A stretch of DNA of 64,000 nt, taken from NCBI GenBank assembly GCA_012927555.1, contig JABBOX010000259.1, positions 1 through 64,000 on the forward strand, in the 5' to 3' direction. How positions within the stretch are numbered: the stretch's first letter is position 1; each line of letters starts with the position of its first letter. Below are positions 9,912 through 19,232 of the stretch, piece after piece. The translations under genes were made by a program, and so were the position numbers. Source of the DNA: Phycicoccus sp. GTDB taxonomy: Bacteria > Actinomycetota > Actinomycetes > Actinomycetales > Dermatophilaceae. The notes below the pieces were generated by a model, which did not search any database, was not told the DNA's origin, and saw nothing but the letters and a program-made list of their open reading frames with translations.

Positions 9912-11125
9912 CCTTGCGCGACCGCACCACGTGGCACCTCGGCGCCAATGCGCCGGTCGCTGCCTATCTCGCCTCACTTGTCGCGATCAGCGTGGTCAAC
10001 CGCTACGTCCCCGAGACGCACTGGCTGCTGGTGCACCTGCTGCTGCTCGGCGCCGTCACCAACGCGATCTTCGTCTGGAGCTCACACTTTGCAGACGCGC
10101 TTCTGCGGCGTCGCGCCACCGTCGGATCACGGCGTTGGCAAGTCGCGAAGATTGCCGCCCTGAACATCGGAGGCCTGACGGTCGTCGCCGGCATGGTGAG
10201 CGGCGTCTGGATCCTGACACTGGTCGGGTCTGTGGTCGTGGGCGCAGCCGCCGCAGCGCATGGCATCACGCTGGCCCTCCAGGTCCGGACCGCGCTGGCT
10301 TCGCGATTCGGAGCAACGGTGCGCTACTACATCTACGCGTCTCTGACCCTGCCGATCGGTGCCGGACTGGGCGCGGCCCTCGCCCGTGACCCGGTCGAAC
10401 CGTGGCACGGACGATTCGTGATCGCACACATCACACTCAACCTGTTGGGCTGGGTCGGCCTCACGGTGATGGGCACTCTCGTCACGCTCTGGCCGACGAT
10501 GCTGCGCACCCGGATAGCCGAGGGCGCCGAACGCGTTGCACGCCAGGCACTTCCGGTCCTCGCAGGCTCCGTCGTCGTCACCGTCACGGGTGCCCTCTGT
10601 GGGTTGCAGGTACTGACCGCGGGCGGCGTGGTCGCGTATCTGGGCGGGGTCCTCTGGGCTGTGGCGCCGATGGCACGGGTGGCCCGTGTCAAGGCACCCT
10701 CCGCGTATGCGACGTGGTCAGTGATGGCGGCCGTGATCTGGCTGGTCGGATCTCTCCTGGGCCTGGTCGCCGTCTTGCTCAGCAGCCCGACGTGGGCACT
10801 GGTCACCGACCGTCTGGGACTGCTCGTCACTCCCCTGGCCGCCGGGTTCGCCGCGCAGGTCGTGCTTGGCGCCATGACCTTCCTGGTTCCCGTCGTCCTT
10901 GGCGGTGGACCCGCGATCGTGCGTGGAACCCAGTCGCGGCTGGAACGTGGCAACGCCGCACGTGCGTTACTCATCAATGTCGGGCTTGTGGTCAGCCTCC
11001 TTCCCCTCCCCAACCCCGTGCGGGTCCTCGTCTCAGTTCTTGTGCTCGGGGCCTTCGCCGCGTTCCTTCCGCTGCTCGCCACGGCGGTGCGGTATGCCGT
11101 GAGCGCCAGACGTACCGCTCGCTAG
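9908..11125 (+). CDS. Polytopic membrane protein resembling the N-terminal membrane domain of actinobacterial multicopper oxidase/nitrite reductase fusions
   Basis: ATG overlaps HTH stop (ATGA); many TM helices; LLVHLLLLGAVTNAIFVWSSHFADALLRR and LLGWVGLTVMGTLVTLWPTMLRTR; no cupredoxin domain follows. Confidence 0.7.
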   Translation: MTLRDRTTWHLGANAPVAAYLASLVAISVVNRYVPETHWLLVHLLLLGAVTNAIFVWSSHFADALLRRRATVGSRRWQVAKIAALNIGGLTVVAGMVSGVWILTLVGSVVVGAAAAAHGITLALQVRTALASRFGATVRYYIYASLTLPIGAGLGAALARDPVEPWHGRFVIAHITLNLLGWVGLTVMGTLVTLWPTMLRTRIAEGAERVARQALPVLAGSVVVTVTGALCGLQVLTAGGVVAYLGGVLWAVAPMARVARVKAPSAYATWSVMAAVIWLVGSLLGLVAVLLSSPTWALVTDRLGLLVTPLAAGFAAQVVLGAMTFLVPVVLGGGPAIVRGTQSRLERGNAARALLINVGLVVSLLPLPNPVRVLVSVLVLGAFAAFLPLLATAVRYAVSARRTAR

Positions 11126-11185
11126 CCGCGCCTGGTCGGCAGCTGCCCTCTCCTCCAACTGCACCGCCATAAGGACTGCCCTACG

Positions 11186-11857
11186 GTGTGTCACATGAGC
11201 ACGAGCGCGGCAGAGCACTGGGACACCGTCTATGGGACAAAGGCCACCGACGAGGTGAGCTGGTTCCAACGGCAACCCACGACCTCCCTGCGGCTGATCA
11301 CCTCGATGTCGCCACCGTCGGGCGCCGTCATCGACGTCGGAGCAGGAGCGTCGCCGCTCGTCGACACTCTGCTCGATGCCGGGTGGTCGGACGTCACGGT
11401 CCTCGATGTGTCCGCCAAGGCACTGGCCCTGGTCCGCGACCGAGTGAACGACCGAGTGAACGAGCCAGCCGGCGATCGACCCCTTGACCTGCCCAGCGAG
11501 CGACCGGAGCCGGCTTCGTTCGTCGTGGCGAACGTGCTGTCCTGGCAGCCAGAGCGCACCTACGATGCCTGGCACGATCGGGCCGTCTTCCACTTCCTGG
11601 TCGGGTCCGAGCAGCGAGATCAGTACGTCGCCACGGCCTCGCGTGCTGTCCGGCCAGGCGGGGTGGTGGTCCTTGGCACCTTCGCCGCGGACGGCCCGAC
11701 TCAGTGCTCGGGGCTGCCGACGGCGCGATACGACGCTGAAGGCCTGGCCGCAGTATTCGAGCCCGGTTTCAGCCTCGAGCACTCCGAGCGCGAGGAGCAC
11801 ATGACACCGGGCGGCGCCGTCCAGCCCTTCACCTGGGTCGTCCTCCGCCGCACATAG
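11186..11857 (+). CDS. Class I SAM-dependent methyltransferase
   Basis: AVIDVGAGASPLVDTLLDAGWSDVTVLDVSAKAL motif I/II; ends PGFSLEHSEREEHMTPGG...QPFTWVVLRRT. Confidence 0.88.
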   Translation: MCHMSTSAAEHWDTVYGTKATDEVSWFQRQPTTSLRLITSMSPPSGAVIDVGAGASPLVDTLLDAGWSDVTVLDVSAKALALVRDRVNDRVNEPAGDRPLDLPSERPEPASFVVANVLSWQPERTYDAWHDRAVFHFLVGSEQRDQYVATASRAVRPGGVVVLGTFAADGPTQCSGLPTARYDAEGLAAVFEPGFSLEHSEREEHMTPGGAVQPFTWVVLRRT

Positions 11858-11910
11858 CGACGCCGCGTCCACACGCAGAGGAAGTCACACCCTCAGGTCG
11901 GGCCGAGGAC

Positions 11911-11927
11911 GGGACGTTAGGCCCTAT
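11911..11927. promoter_or_regulatory. DosR-like box (GGGACGTTAGGCCCTAT)
   Basis: Similar to DosR/DevR GGGACTTNNGGCCCT-type half/full boxes; ~40 bp upstream of the hydrogenase operon start. Confidence 0.45.
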
Positions 11928-11965
11928 CTGTCCCGGTACCGCGGCCGGAAGGATCGCACCAAGAG

Positions 11966-13129
11966 GTGCATATGGACGACGAGGTGCGCATGGACGACAT
12001 ACGGGGAATGGTCCTGTTTGTTCCCGGGCTGCAGTCGCTGATCGACCTTCTCCGCGAACGCGGGTGGGCGGTCATTGGACCGACCGTGCGTGACGGCGCC
12101 GTGGTCCACGCCGAGATCGAGTCCGTCGACCAGCTTCCTCGAGGCGTGGGGGATCTCCAGGACGCCGGCAGCTACCGGCTGCGTGAACGCGACGACGAGG
12201 CGCTGTTCGGCTTCGCAGCGGGTCCTCAGGCGTGGAAGTCGCTGCTGTTCCCCTCTCGCGAGCTGCTGTGGAGCGGTCGACGGGTGGGCGCCGAGAAGGA
12301 GGTGACACCCGCTGTCGTCGACGCGAAACGCCTGGCGTTGTTCGGCGTTCGGTCCTGCGACCTGCATGCACTCGCGATCCACGACCGCGTCCTCGCGAAG
12401 CGGGAGGTGACCGACACGGCATACGTCGCACGGCGCGAGGCCACGTTCATCGTGGCGCTGACCTGCTCCGACCCGGGAGGCACCTGCTTCTGTGTCTCGA
12501 TGGGCACCGGCCCGGTCCCTGACGAGGGCTTCGACCTCGCGCTGACCGAGCTCCTCGACCAGGACGGACACCGCTTCCTCGTCGTCCCGGGTAGCGATCG
12601 CGGCCAAGAGGTCCTCGACGACCTGAAGTCCCGCGCCGGAGGTGGCGAGGTCATGCCGGCGGGCGAACAGGACCATCTCGGCGCGCAGGAGGTCGGCGCG
12701 GCGGCAGCGCAGCACATGGGGCGATCGCTCGACACGAAGGGTCTGCGCGACCTGTTGTACGCGCACCCTGAGCACCCGCGGTGGGCCGACGTAGCGAGTC
12801 GCTGCCTGGCCTGCACGAACTGCACGCTGGTCTGCCCTACCTGTTTTTGCACCTCTGTCGACGTCGTCAGCGACCTCACCGGCAGCGCGACGGAGCGGTG
12901 GCGGGTGTGGGACTCCTGCTTCACGACCGACTTCTCCTACCTCCACGGCGGCAGCGTCCGGGACTCGGTGCAGTCCCGCTACCGGCAGTGGGCCACGCAC
13001 AAGCTCGCATCGTGGGTGGATCAGTTCGGCACATCGGGATGCGTCGGCTGCGGTCGCTGCATCACCTGGTGCCCGGCTGCAATCGATCTCACGGCAGAGG
13101 TCGCCGCCATCCGCTCCGGAAAGGAATGA
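11966..13129 (+). CDS. hydB: [NiFe] hydrogenase (group 3b-like/sulfhydrogenase) beta subunit, 4Fe-4S ferredoxin-type
   Basis: C-terminal [15 protein letters not shown] and [13 protein letters not shown] clusters; operon context. Confidence 0.85.
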   Translation: MHMDDEVRMDDIRGMVLFVPGLQSLIDLLRERGWAVIGPTVRDGAVVHAEIESVDQLPRGVGDLQDAGSYRLRERDDEALFGFAAGPQAWKSLLFPSRELLWSGRRVGAEKEVTPAVVDAKRLALFGVRSCDLHALAIHDRVLAKREVTDTAYVARREATFIVALTCSDPGGTCFCVSMGTGPVPDEGFDLALTELLDQDGHRFLVVPGSDRGQEVLDDLKSRAGGGEVMPAGEQDHLGAQEVGAAAAQHMGRSLDTKGLRDLLYAHPEHPRWADVASRCLACTNCTLVCPTCFCTSVDVVSDLTGSATERWRVWDSCFTTDFSYLHGGSVRDSVQSRYRQWATHKLASWVDQFGTSGCVGCGRCITWCPAAIDLTAEVAAIRSGKE

Positions 13130-13130
13130 C

Positions 13131-13613
13131 ATGCGCACTATCGAGCAGTACCTGCCCGACCACCCCTTCTTCGAGGGGCTGGACGCGCCCACGTTGGCGC
13201 TCATCGCTGGTTGCGCGACGAACATCAGCCTCGCCGCGGGCGAGTACCTCTGCCACGAGGGTGACGCGGCTGACCACTTCTTCGTCGTTCGGCGCGGACG
13301 GGTCGCCATCGAGGTGCACGGTCCCGCCTCTGGAACGCTGGTGCTGGACACTGCCGACGAAGGCGATGTCGTGGGTTGGTCGTGGCTCGTGCCGCCCTAC
13401 GTCTCCACCTTCGACGCCCGCGCTGCCGAGGCCAGCGGCGTGGTGGCTTTCGACGGGGCGTGCCTGCGCGGCAAGTGCGACAGCGATGCCCATCTTGGAT
13501 ATGAGCTCATGAAACGCGTTACCCAGGTGATGAACGGACGGTTGGTGGCCGCCCAGCTGCGGCTGCTCGACCTATACGGAGGCCCTGGAGCCACCGATGC
13601 CTCGCCTCGCTGA
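13131..13613 (+). CDS. Cyclic nucleotide-binding-fold protein without HTH
   Basis: [22 protein letters not shown]...[28 protein letters not shown]...[13 protein letters not shown]; inserted between beta and gamma subunits. Confidence 0.85.
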   Translation: MRTIEQYLPDHPFFEGLDAPTLALIAGCATNISLAAGEYLCHEGDAADHFFVVRRGRVAIEVHGPASGTLVLDTADEGDVVGWSWLVPPYVSTFDARAAEASGVVAFDGACLRGKCDSDAHLGYELMKRVTQVMNGRLVAAQLRLLDLYGGPGATDASPR

Positions 13614-14454
13614 GCCGACCGCCGTGCAACCGGTCGAGAGCGCCATGGTGCCTCGACTCTTCCGCCTCGTCGATCGGCGACAGGACACCGCCGACACCTT
13701 CACGATCGTGCTCGAGCCGAATGACGGCGTGCCCCTGGCGTTCATCCCTGGCCAGTTCACGATGCTGTCGGCCTTCGGCGTCGGAGAGGTGCCGATCTCC
13801 GTCAGCGGTGACGCGCACGTCGCCGGCCCGCTGCAGCACACGGTGCGCGATGTCGGCGCCGTCACGCACGCCCTCGCGCGCACTGCAGTCGGCGACGTGA
13901 TGGGCGTTCGTGGGCCATACGGCACCGGCTGGGACGTGGCCGACGGTCACAGCCGGGACGTGGTCTTCGTCGGGGGCGGCATCGGGCTGGCGCCGCTGAG
14001 ACCAGCTGTGCTCGAAGTCCTCGCCCACCGCGAGGACTACGGACGGGTGGTGCTCCTGTATGGCGCCCGAAGCCCCGAAGAGCTGCTTTTCGTCGACGAG
14101 ATGAAGCAGTGGGAAGACCAGGGGATGGAAGTCCTCGTCACCGTCGACTATGGGCGGGAGTCATGGCAGGGTCGCGTCGGTCTGGTGACGAAGCTCATCC
14201 CGCGCGCCGGGTTCGACCCGATGTCCACGCTCGCCCTCATCTGCGGCCCCGAGGTCATGATGCGGCACACGGCGCTCGCGCTGGTCGGGCGCGGCGTTCG
14301 TTCCAACCGCATCCGGGTCTCCCTCGAGCGGAACATGCGCTGCGGGGTGGGCCTCTGCGGGCACTGCCAGTACCGCGAGCTGTTCGTCTGCGTCGACGGC
14401 CCGGTACTGCCCTACGCGCAGGTCACTGGTCTGCTCGGACTCCGGGAGGTGTGA
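13597..14454 (+). CDS. hydG: Hydrogenase gamma subunit, FAD/NAD(P)-binding oxidoreductase
   Basis: FIPGQFTML...ISVSG...[19 protein letters not shown]-terminal [12 protein letters not shown] iron-sulfur motif. Confidence 0.88.
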   Translation: MPRLAEPTAVQPVESAMVPRLFRLVDRRQDTADTFTIVLEPNDGVPLAFIPGQFTMLSAFGVGEVPISVSGDAHVAGPLQHTVRDVGAVTHALARTAVGDVMGVRGPYGTGWDVADGHSRDVVFVGGGIGLAPLRPAVLEVLAHREDYGRVVLLYGARSPEELLFVDEMKQWEDQGMEVLVTVDYGRESWQGRVGLVTKLIPRAGFDPMSTLALICGPEVMMRHTALALVGRGVRSNRIRVSLERNMRCGVGLCGHCQYRELFVCVDGPVLPYAQVTGLLGLREV

Positions 14455-14455
14455 C

Positions 14456-15304
14456 GTGACAGAGAACGGTCGCCCGAAGCTGGCCGTCTGGAAGTTCGCC
14501 TCCTGCGACGGCTGCCAGCTCACCCTGCTCAACTGCGAGGACGAGCTCATCCCGCTGGCTGGCGCGGTGGAGATCGCCTACTTCCCGGAAGCCACCCGCG
14601 CCGTGGTCGCGGGGCCCTACGACGTATCGCTCGTTGAGGGCTCAGTCACCACGACCGCTGATGCAGAGCGCATCCAGGAGGTACGCAAAGCCTCCCGCCT
14701 CCTGGTCACGATCGGTGCCTGCGCCACGAGTGGCGGCATCCAGGCGCTGCGCAACTTCGCCGATGTCGCCGAGTACCGCTCCATCGTCTATGCCCACCCT
14801 GAGTACGTCGAGACCCTCGAGCGTTCCACACCCATCGCCGCACACGTGACTGTCGACTATGAGCTGCACGGCTGCCCGGTCGACTCCACGCAGCTCCTGG
14901 AGGTTCTCGCCGCGTTCGTGCAGGACCGCCGCCCACGCATTCCTTCCTACAGCGTGTGTGTTGAGTGCAAGCGTCGCGGGTCGCTCTGCGTCGCGGTCGC
15001 TCACGGGACGCCCTGTCTCGGGCCGGTCACGCTGGCCGGATGTGGCGCTCTCTGCCCGGCATTCGCGCGAGGTTGCTACGGCTGCTTCGGCCCGCAGGAC
15101 ACCGCGAACACGGAGTCGATGGCGGACCGCCTCAGCGTTCTCGGCATGGACGAGTCCCAGGTGCTCCGGGTCTTCCGCACCTTCAACGCCGGCGCCGAGG
15201 CGTTCCGCGCCGAGAGTGAACGGCACGCCGGCGCACGCCACGACACCGAACGGCAACACACCGAAGAGCGCGAGAGCCAGCAGCATGAGGAGGCGACTCC
15301 ATGA
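14456..15304 (+). CDS. hydD: [NiFe] hydrogenase small (delta) subunit
   Basis: [50 protein letters not shown]; distal Cys clusters. Confidence 0.9.
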   Translation: MTENGRPKLAVWKFASCDGCQLTLLNCEDELIPLAGAVEIAYFPEATRAVVAGPYDVSLVEGSVTTTADAERIQEVRKASRLLVTIGACATSGGIQALRNFADVAEYRSIVYAHPEYVETLERSTPIAAHVTVDYELHGCPVDSTQLLEVLAAFVQDRRPRIPSYSVCVECKRRGSLCVAVAHGTPCLGPVTLAGCGALCPAFARGCYGCFGPQDTANTESMADRLSVLGMDESQVLRVFRTFNAGAEAFRAESERHAGARHDTERQHTEERESQQHEEATP

Positions 15305-16608
15305 CGCACAAGCTCAATCAGGGCGATCACGTCTTGCACGTTGACACTCTGGCCCGGGTCGAGGGCGAGGGAGGAATGCACGTCGTGGTCAAGGACGGCC
15401 TCGTCGCCGATGTGGAGCTACGCATCTTCGAACCCCCGCGGTTCTTCGAGGCGTTCCTGCGCGGCCGGGCCTGGACCGAACCGCCGGACATCACCGCCCG
15501 CATCTGCGGGATCTGCCCGGTCGCCTACCAGATGAGCTCGTGCCTTGCGATCGAGGATGCCTGCGGCGTCACGGTTCCCGAGGAGATTCGGCTGCTGCGC
15601 CGGCTGTTGTACTGCGGCGAGTGGATCGAGAGTCACGCGTTGCACATCCACCTGCTGCACGCACCCGACTTCCTGGGCTATGCCGGGGCGATCGAGATGG
15701 CCGCCGACCATGGCGCCATTGTCGAGCGCGGGCTGCTGCTGAAGAAGACGGGCAACGCCCTCATGACCCTGGTCGGGGGACGGGCCATCCACCCCGTCAA
15801 TGTCCGCGTCGGTGGCTTCTACCGCTTGCCGACCGTTGCGGAGCTCCACAGCATCCGTCCCGCGTTGGACCGGGCCCGTGACGACGCCGTTGCGACCGTC
15901 GCCCTTGTGGGCGGCCTCGAGTTCCCCGACATGGTCCAGACCCAGGAGTACGTCGCGCTGCGCTCGCCGCACGGGTACCCGCTGGAGAGTGGCTCGGTGG
16001 TCACCAGCTCCGGCCGCGCCTGCGGGGGGGCCGGCTGCGGCGCCAACGTCGTGGAGGAGCACGTCGCCAGGTCCAATGCCCTGCACGCGCACCTTGACGG
16101 CACGACGCCGTATGTCGTCGGGCCGCTGGCTCGCTATGCCCTCAACCACGACCAGCTTGGCCCAATCGCAAAGCAGGCGGCACACGACGCAGGACTGGGC
16201 GACGAGTGCCGAAACCCGTTCCAGTCAATCGTTGTTCGTGCCGTCGAGCTCGTCCACGCGATCGATGAGGCAGCGCGGATCATCGACGCGTGGGACGGCG
16301 CATCGGCCCCCTTCGTCGACGTGCCGCCGCGCGCCGGGGTCGGATTCGGCGCGACGGAAGCGCCGCGAGGAATGCTCTACCACCGATACGAGCTGGCCGA
16401 GGATGGCACGATCCTGGATGCCACCATCGTCCCGCCGACCTCGCAGAACCAGCCGAGCATCGAGGCAGACCTGCGGGCCTTCGTGCAGGATCGCCTCGAC
16501 CTCCCCTACGAGGAGCTGGTCCGGCAGTGCGAGCAGGCGATTCGCAACTACGATCCCTGTATCTCGTGTGCGACGCACTTCCTCGATCTCACCGTAGAGG
16601 AGCAATAA
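15301..16608 (+). CDS. hydA: [NiFe] hydrogenase large (alpha) subunit, group 3b-like
   Basis: L1 motif [17 protein letters not shown]2 motif [14 protein letters not shown] at C-terminus. Confidence 0.93.
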   Translation: MTHKLNQGDHVLHVDTLARVEGEGGMHVVVKDGLVADVELRIFEPPRFFEAFLRGRAWTEPPDITARICGICPVAYQMSSCLAIEDACGVTVPEEIRLLRRLLYCGEWIESHALHIHLLHAPDFLGYAGAIEMAADHGAIVERGLLLKKTGNALMTLVGGRAIHPVNVRVGGFYRLPTVAELHSIRPALDRARDDAVATVALVGGLEFPDMVQTQEYVALRSPHGYPLESGSVVTSSGRACGGAGCGANVVEEHVARSNALHAHLDGTTPYVVGPLARYALNHDQLGPIAKQAAHDAGLGDECRNPFQSIVVRAVELVHAIDEAARIIDAWDGASAPFVDVPPRAGVGFGATEAPRGMLYHRYELAEDGTILDATIVPPTSQNQPSIEADLRAFVQDRLDLPYEELVRQCEQAIRNYDPCISCATHFLDLTVEEQ

Positions 16609-16610
16609 CG

Positions 16611-17165
16611 TTGCAGGCACTCGTTATCGGTATCGGTAACCCCGACCGCGGCGATGACGCCGTCGGTGTTGAGGCTGCCCGCCAGGTGGCGGTCGAGCGC
16701 CCCGACGTCACCGTGCTCGAGTTTGACGACCCCAGCGAGGCGATCGACGCCTGGGAGCCTGACGACACCGTTGTCGTCGTCGATGCGGTCAGCTCCGGAG
16801 GGCACCCCGGCGACATCCACGTCCTCGACGCCGCAGCGCAGAAGCTGCCCACCGGTCGCTGGTCCGCCGGAGGTACCCACGCGCTCGGACTTGCCGCCGC
16901 TGTGGAGATCGCTCGCGCCCTCGGACGGCTGCCCCGATACCTGGTGGTGGTCGGCGTCGAAGCCAAACACTTCGGCCACGGCAGGGCCATGACGGAACCC
17001 GTCGCGGCCGCGGTGCCGGCTGCCGTCGAAGCTGTTCTCACCGCGCTCGATGACGCCGAAGCCCTGCTCACCGCGCTCGATGATGCCGAAGCCGACGCCG
17101 ATCCCGTGGACGCAGACGCGGACGTCGGGGTCGCCGCGATCGACGACCTGGGAGGTGAGCCCTGA
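16611..17165 (+). CDS. Hydrogenase maturation protease (HycI/HoxW type)
   Basis: TTG start; LVIGIGNPDRGDDAVGVEAAR...VVVDAVSSGG...GTHALGL motifs. Confidence 0.88.
   Translation: MQALVIGIGNPDRGDDAVGVEAARQVAVERPDVTVLEFDDPSEAIDAWEPDDTVVVVDAVSSGGHPGDIHVLDAAAQKLPTGRWSAGGTHALGLAAAVEIARALGRLPRYLVVVGVEAKHFGHGRAMTEPVAAAVPAAVEAVLTALDDAEALLTALDDAEADADPVDADADVGVAAIDDLGGEP
17037..17096. repeat. 30-bp in-frame tandem duplication (LTALDDAEAL x2)
   Basis: ctcaccgcgctcgatgaYgccgaagccctg repeated with 4 mismatches or fewer. Confidence 0.85.
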
Positions 17166-17392
17166 TGTGTCTCGGCATGGTGGGCCAGGTCATCTCGGTG
17201 GGGTCTGCCGGGTGCGTCGAGGTCGACGCCGGCGACCGGATCATCACCGCGTCACTGCTTGCCATGCCTGACGCCGTCGGGCCCGGCGACTGGGTGCTCA
17301 TGCACTCGGGACTGGTTCTTGGCCGGCTGACCGAGCACGAAGCCAGAGACGCACTCGACCTACGCAACCTGACCAACGAAGGAGTCCCATGA
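17165..17392 (+). CDS. hypC: HypC/HybG/HupF family hydrogenase assembly chaperone
   Basis: MCLGMVGQVISV...ADLLAM-like core; GDWVLMHSGLVLGRL; 75 aa. Confidence 0.9.
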   Translation: MCLGMVGQVISVGSAGCVEVDAGDRIITASLLAMPDAVGPGDWVLMHSGLVLGRLTEHEARDALDLRNLTNEGVP

Positions 17393-18306
17393 ACACGACA
17401 CGACGAACCGGCCTGCTGCTGGCATTCGGCACTGCCTGCATCAGCGGCGTGGCCGTCTTCCTGAACTCCTACGGGGTCAAGGCTTTCGGTGACGCCTCGA
17501 CATACACGACCGCCAAGAATGTCGTCGCCGCGATGGTGCTGGTCCTGCTCACCGGAGCGATTTCCGCGCGCCGGCCCGGGACCGTCCTGACCCGTCCCTC
17601 GCGGCCCGGTCAGTGGGCTGGACTCGCGGTCGTCGGCGTGTTCGGCGGCGCGGTGGCCTTCCTGCTCTTCTTCGAGGGGTTGGCCCGTGCGTCATCGACG
17701 GACGCCGCCTTCCTGCACAAGACCCTGCTCGTATGGGTGGCACTCCTCGCGCTGCCGCTCCTGGGCGAGCGGCTCGGAGCCATCCACGTTGCCGCCATCG
17801 CACTGCTCGTGATCGGGCAGATCGGGTTGGCCGGAGGCGTGACGACAATCTTTGGCCAGGGCCAGCTGATGGTGCTCGGCGCAACCCTGGTGTGGGCCGG
17901 CGAAGTGGTGGTCGCCAAGCGACTGCTCGCCGATCTGTCGTCGTGGACCGTCGGGCTGACCCGCATGGGCGTCGGATCGGTCGTCCTGGTTGCCTGGACG
18001 TTGATCCGCGGGCAGGGTGGCGCGCTCACCACACTCACGGGCAACCAGTGGATGTGGGTCCTGCTCACCGGCGTGATCCTGGCCGGCTACGTCTCGACGT
18101 GGTTCGCGGCACTGTCGCGGGCGCCTGCCGTCGACGTGACTGCGGTCCTCGTCGTCGGAGCGGTGATCACCGCCCTGCTGGCGGCTGGCGTCAAGGGTGC
18201 GCCGCTGGTCCCACAGCTCGGCTGGGTGGCCCTCGTGCTCGCGGGCGCGGCACTGGTGGCGACACCAAGGCGACAGGCTCAGGACGAGCTCGCCAGTTCC
18301 AGGTGA
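17389..18306 (+). CDS. DMT/EamA family transporter
   Basis: Ten-TM EamA repeat pattern, overlaps hypC stop by 4 nt. Confidence 0.85.
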   Translation: MNTTRRTGLLLAFGTACISGVAVFLNSYGVKAFGDASTYTTAKNVVAAMVLVLLTGAISARRPGTVLTRPSRPGQWAGLAVVGVFGGAVAFLLFFEGLARASSTDAAFLHKTLLVWVALLALPLLGERLGAIHVAAIALLVIGQIGLAGGVTTIFGQGQLMVLGATLVWAGEVVVAKRLLADLSSWTVGLTRMGVGSVVLVAWTLIRGQGGALTTLTGNQWMWVLLTGVILAGYVSTWFAALSRAPAVDVTAVLVVGAVITALLAAGVKGAPLVPQLGWVALVLAGAALVATPRRQAQDELASSR

Positions 18307-18358
18307 GCGGACCGTCGTGGGCGCGAACGGCGTGAAAGGCGTGAACGGAGCTGGACCC

Positions 18359-19108
18359 ATGGCGGACGGCCCGCTGCTCTTCGCTCGGTACGCATACCCG
18401 CCCAACGAGCTGGGGTACTGCGGCGGCGACGATCATCGGGCGCTGCTCGAGCAGACCTCGGCGGGTGTCGTCGACGGAGGGCTGCGCCAGTCCTTGCGGT
18501 CGTTCGAGGGCGCCTGGCCGTACCTCGAGCTCATTGCCGCAGCCAACGGCCTCGACGACCCGTTGGACGCCCGCGTCGTCGAGGCGTACTGGCTGGGCAG
18601 CCCGCTCCTCGACCGGGTCGGGTCTGCCCTCCTCGGCGGCTCGCTTGACGAGCGTTTCCGTAGCCGGGCCGGCGCGTCCTGGCATCGTCTCGCGGAGGCC
18701 ATCCCCAACGGCGCACTCCCCCACCACAGCTTCCACGTTCTCGGGGTCTATCCGTTCGTGGGGTTGTTGCGCAACGGTGTCGTCACGGAGCCGTTGCACG
18801 TGCTCGACCGTTGCCGGATCCGCTGGGGCCGTGTGGTCGCCGTCACCGGCGACCACGCTGTCGTGCAGTCCCAGCCGCTGGAGTGGGATGGCCACCACCT
18901 GGTTCTCGGCGCGGTCCGAGACGAAGTGGCCGTGACCGGTGAAGGGAACATGCACCTGACCAGAGCACTCGTCCGTGGCGACTGGTGCTCACTGCACTGG
19001 GACTGGGTGTGCGACCGGTTGGAGCCCGCCCAGGTGCGTGCCCTGCAGTACTACACCAAGACTCAGCTCACCGCCGTCAATGACGCCCCCGCAACGGTGC
19101 TGGCCTGA
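18359..19108 (+). CDS. DUF6390-like protein of unknown function linked to hydrogenase loci
   Basis: FARYAYPPNELGYCGGDDHRALLE...HSFHVLGVYPFVGLL...MHLTRALVRGDWCSLHWDWVCDRL. Confidence 0.65.
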   Translation: MADGPLLFARYAYPPNELGYCGGDDHRALLEQTSAGVVDGGLRQSLRSFEGAWPYLELIAAANGLDDPLDARVVEAYWLGSPLLDRVGSALLGGSLDERFRSRAGASWHRLAEAIPNGALPHHSFHVLGVYPFVGLLRNGVVTEPLHVLDRCRIRWGRVVAVTGDHAVVQSQPLEWDGHHLVLGAVRDEVAVTGEGNMHLTRALVRGDWCSLHWDWVCDRLEPAQVRALQYYTKTQLTAVNDAPATVLA

Positions 19109-19157
19109 CGTTGTCGGTTTCATCACTCTCAATCCGAGCCTTGGTACAGGTGATGGG

Positions 19158-19232
19158 ATGAAAGCGTCAACTGTTGTTGGCCTTGTTGCTATCTTCGTGG
19201 CGAACAGAGGGGGAGACAGTGGAATTCCTTGA
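19158..19232 (+). CDS. Possible 24-aa leader ORF (MKASTVVGLVAIFVANRGGDSGIP)
   Basis: ATG to TGA, overlaps the GTG start of the STAND gene by 14 nt. Confidence 0.25.
   Translation: MKASTVVGLVAIFVANRGGDSGIP

Noticed and set aside
11924-13351. 475-aa minus ORF antisense to the hydrogenase beta subunit
   Set aside because: No family signal; opposite strand carries conserved ferredoxin clusters.
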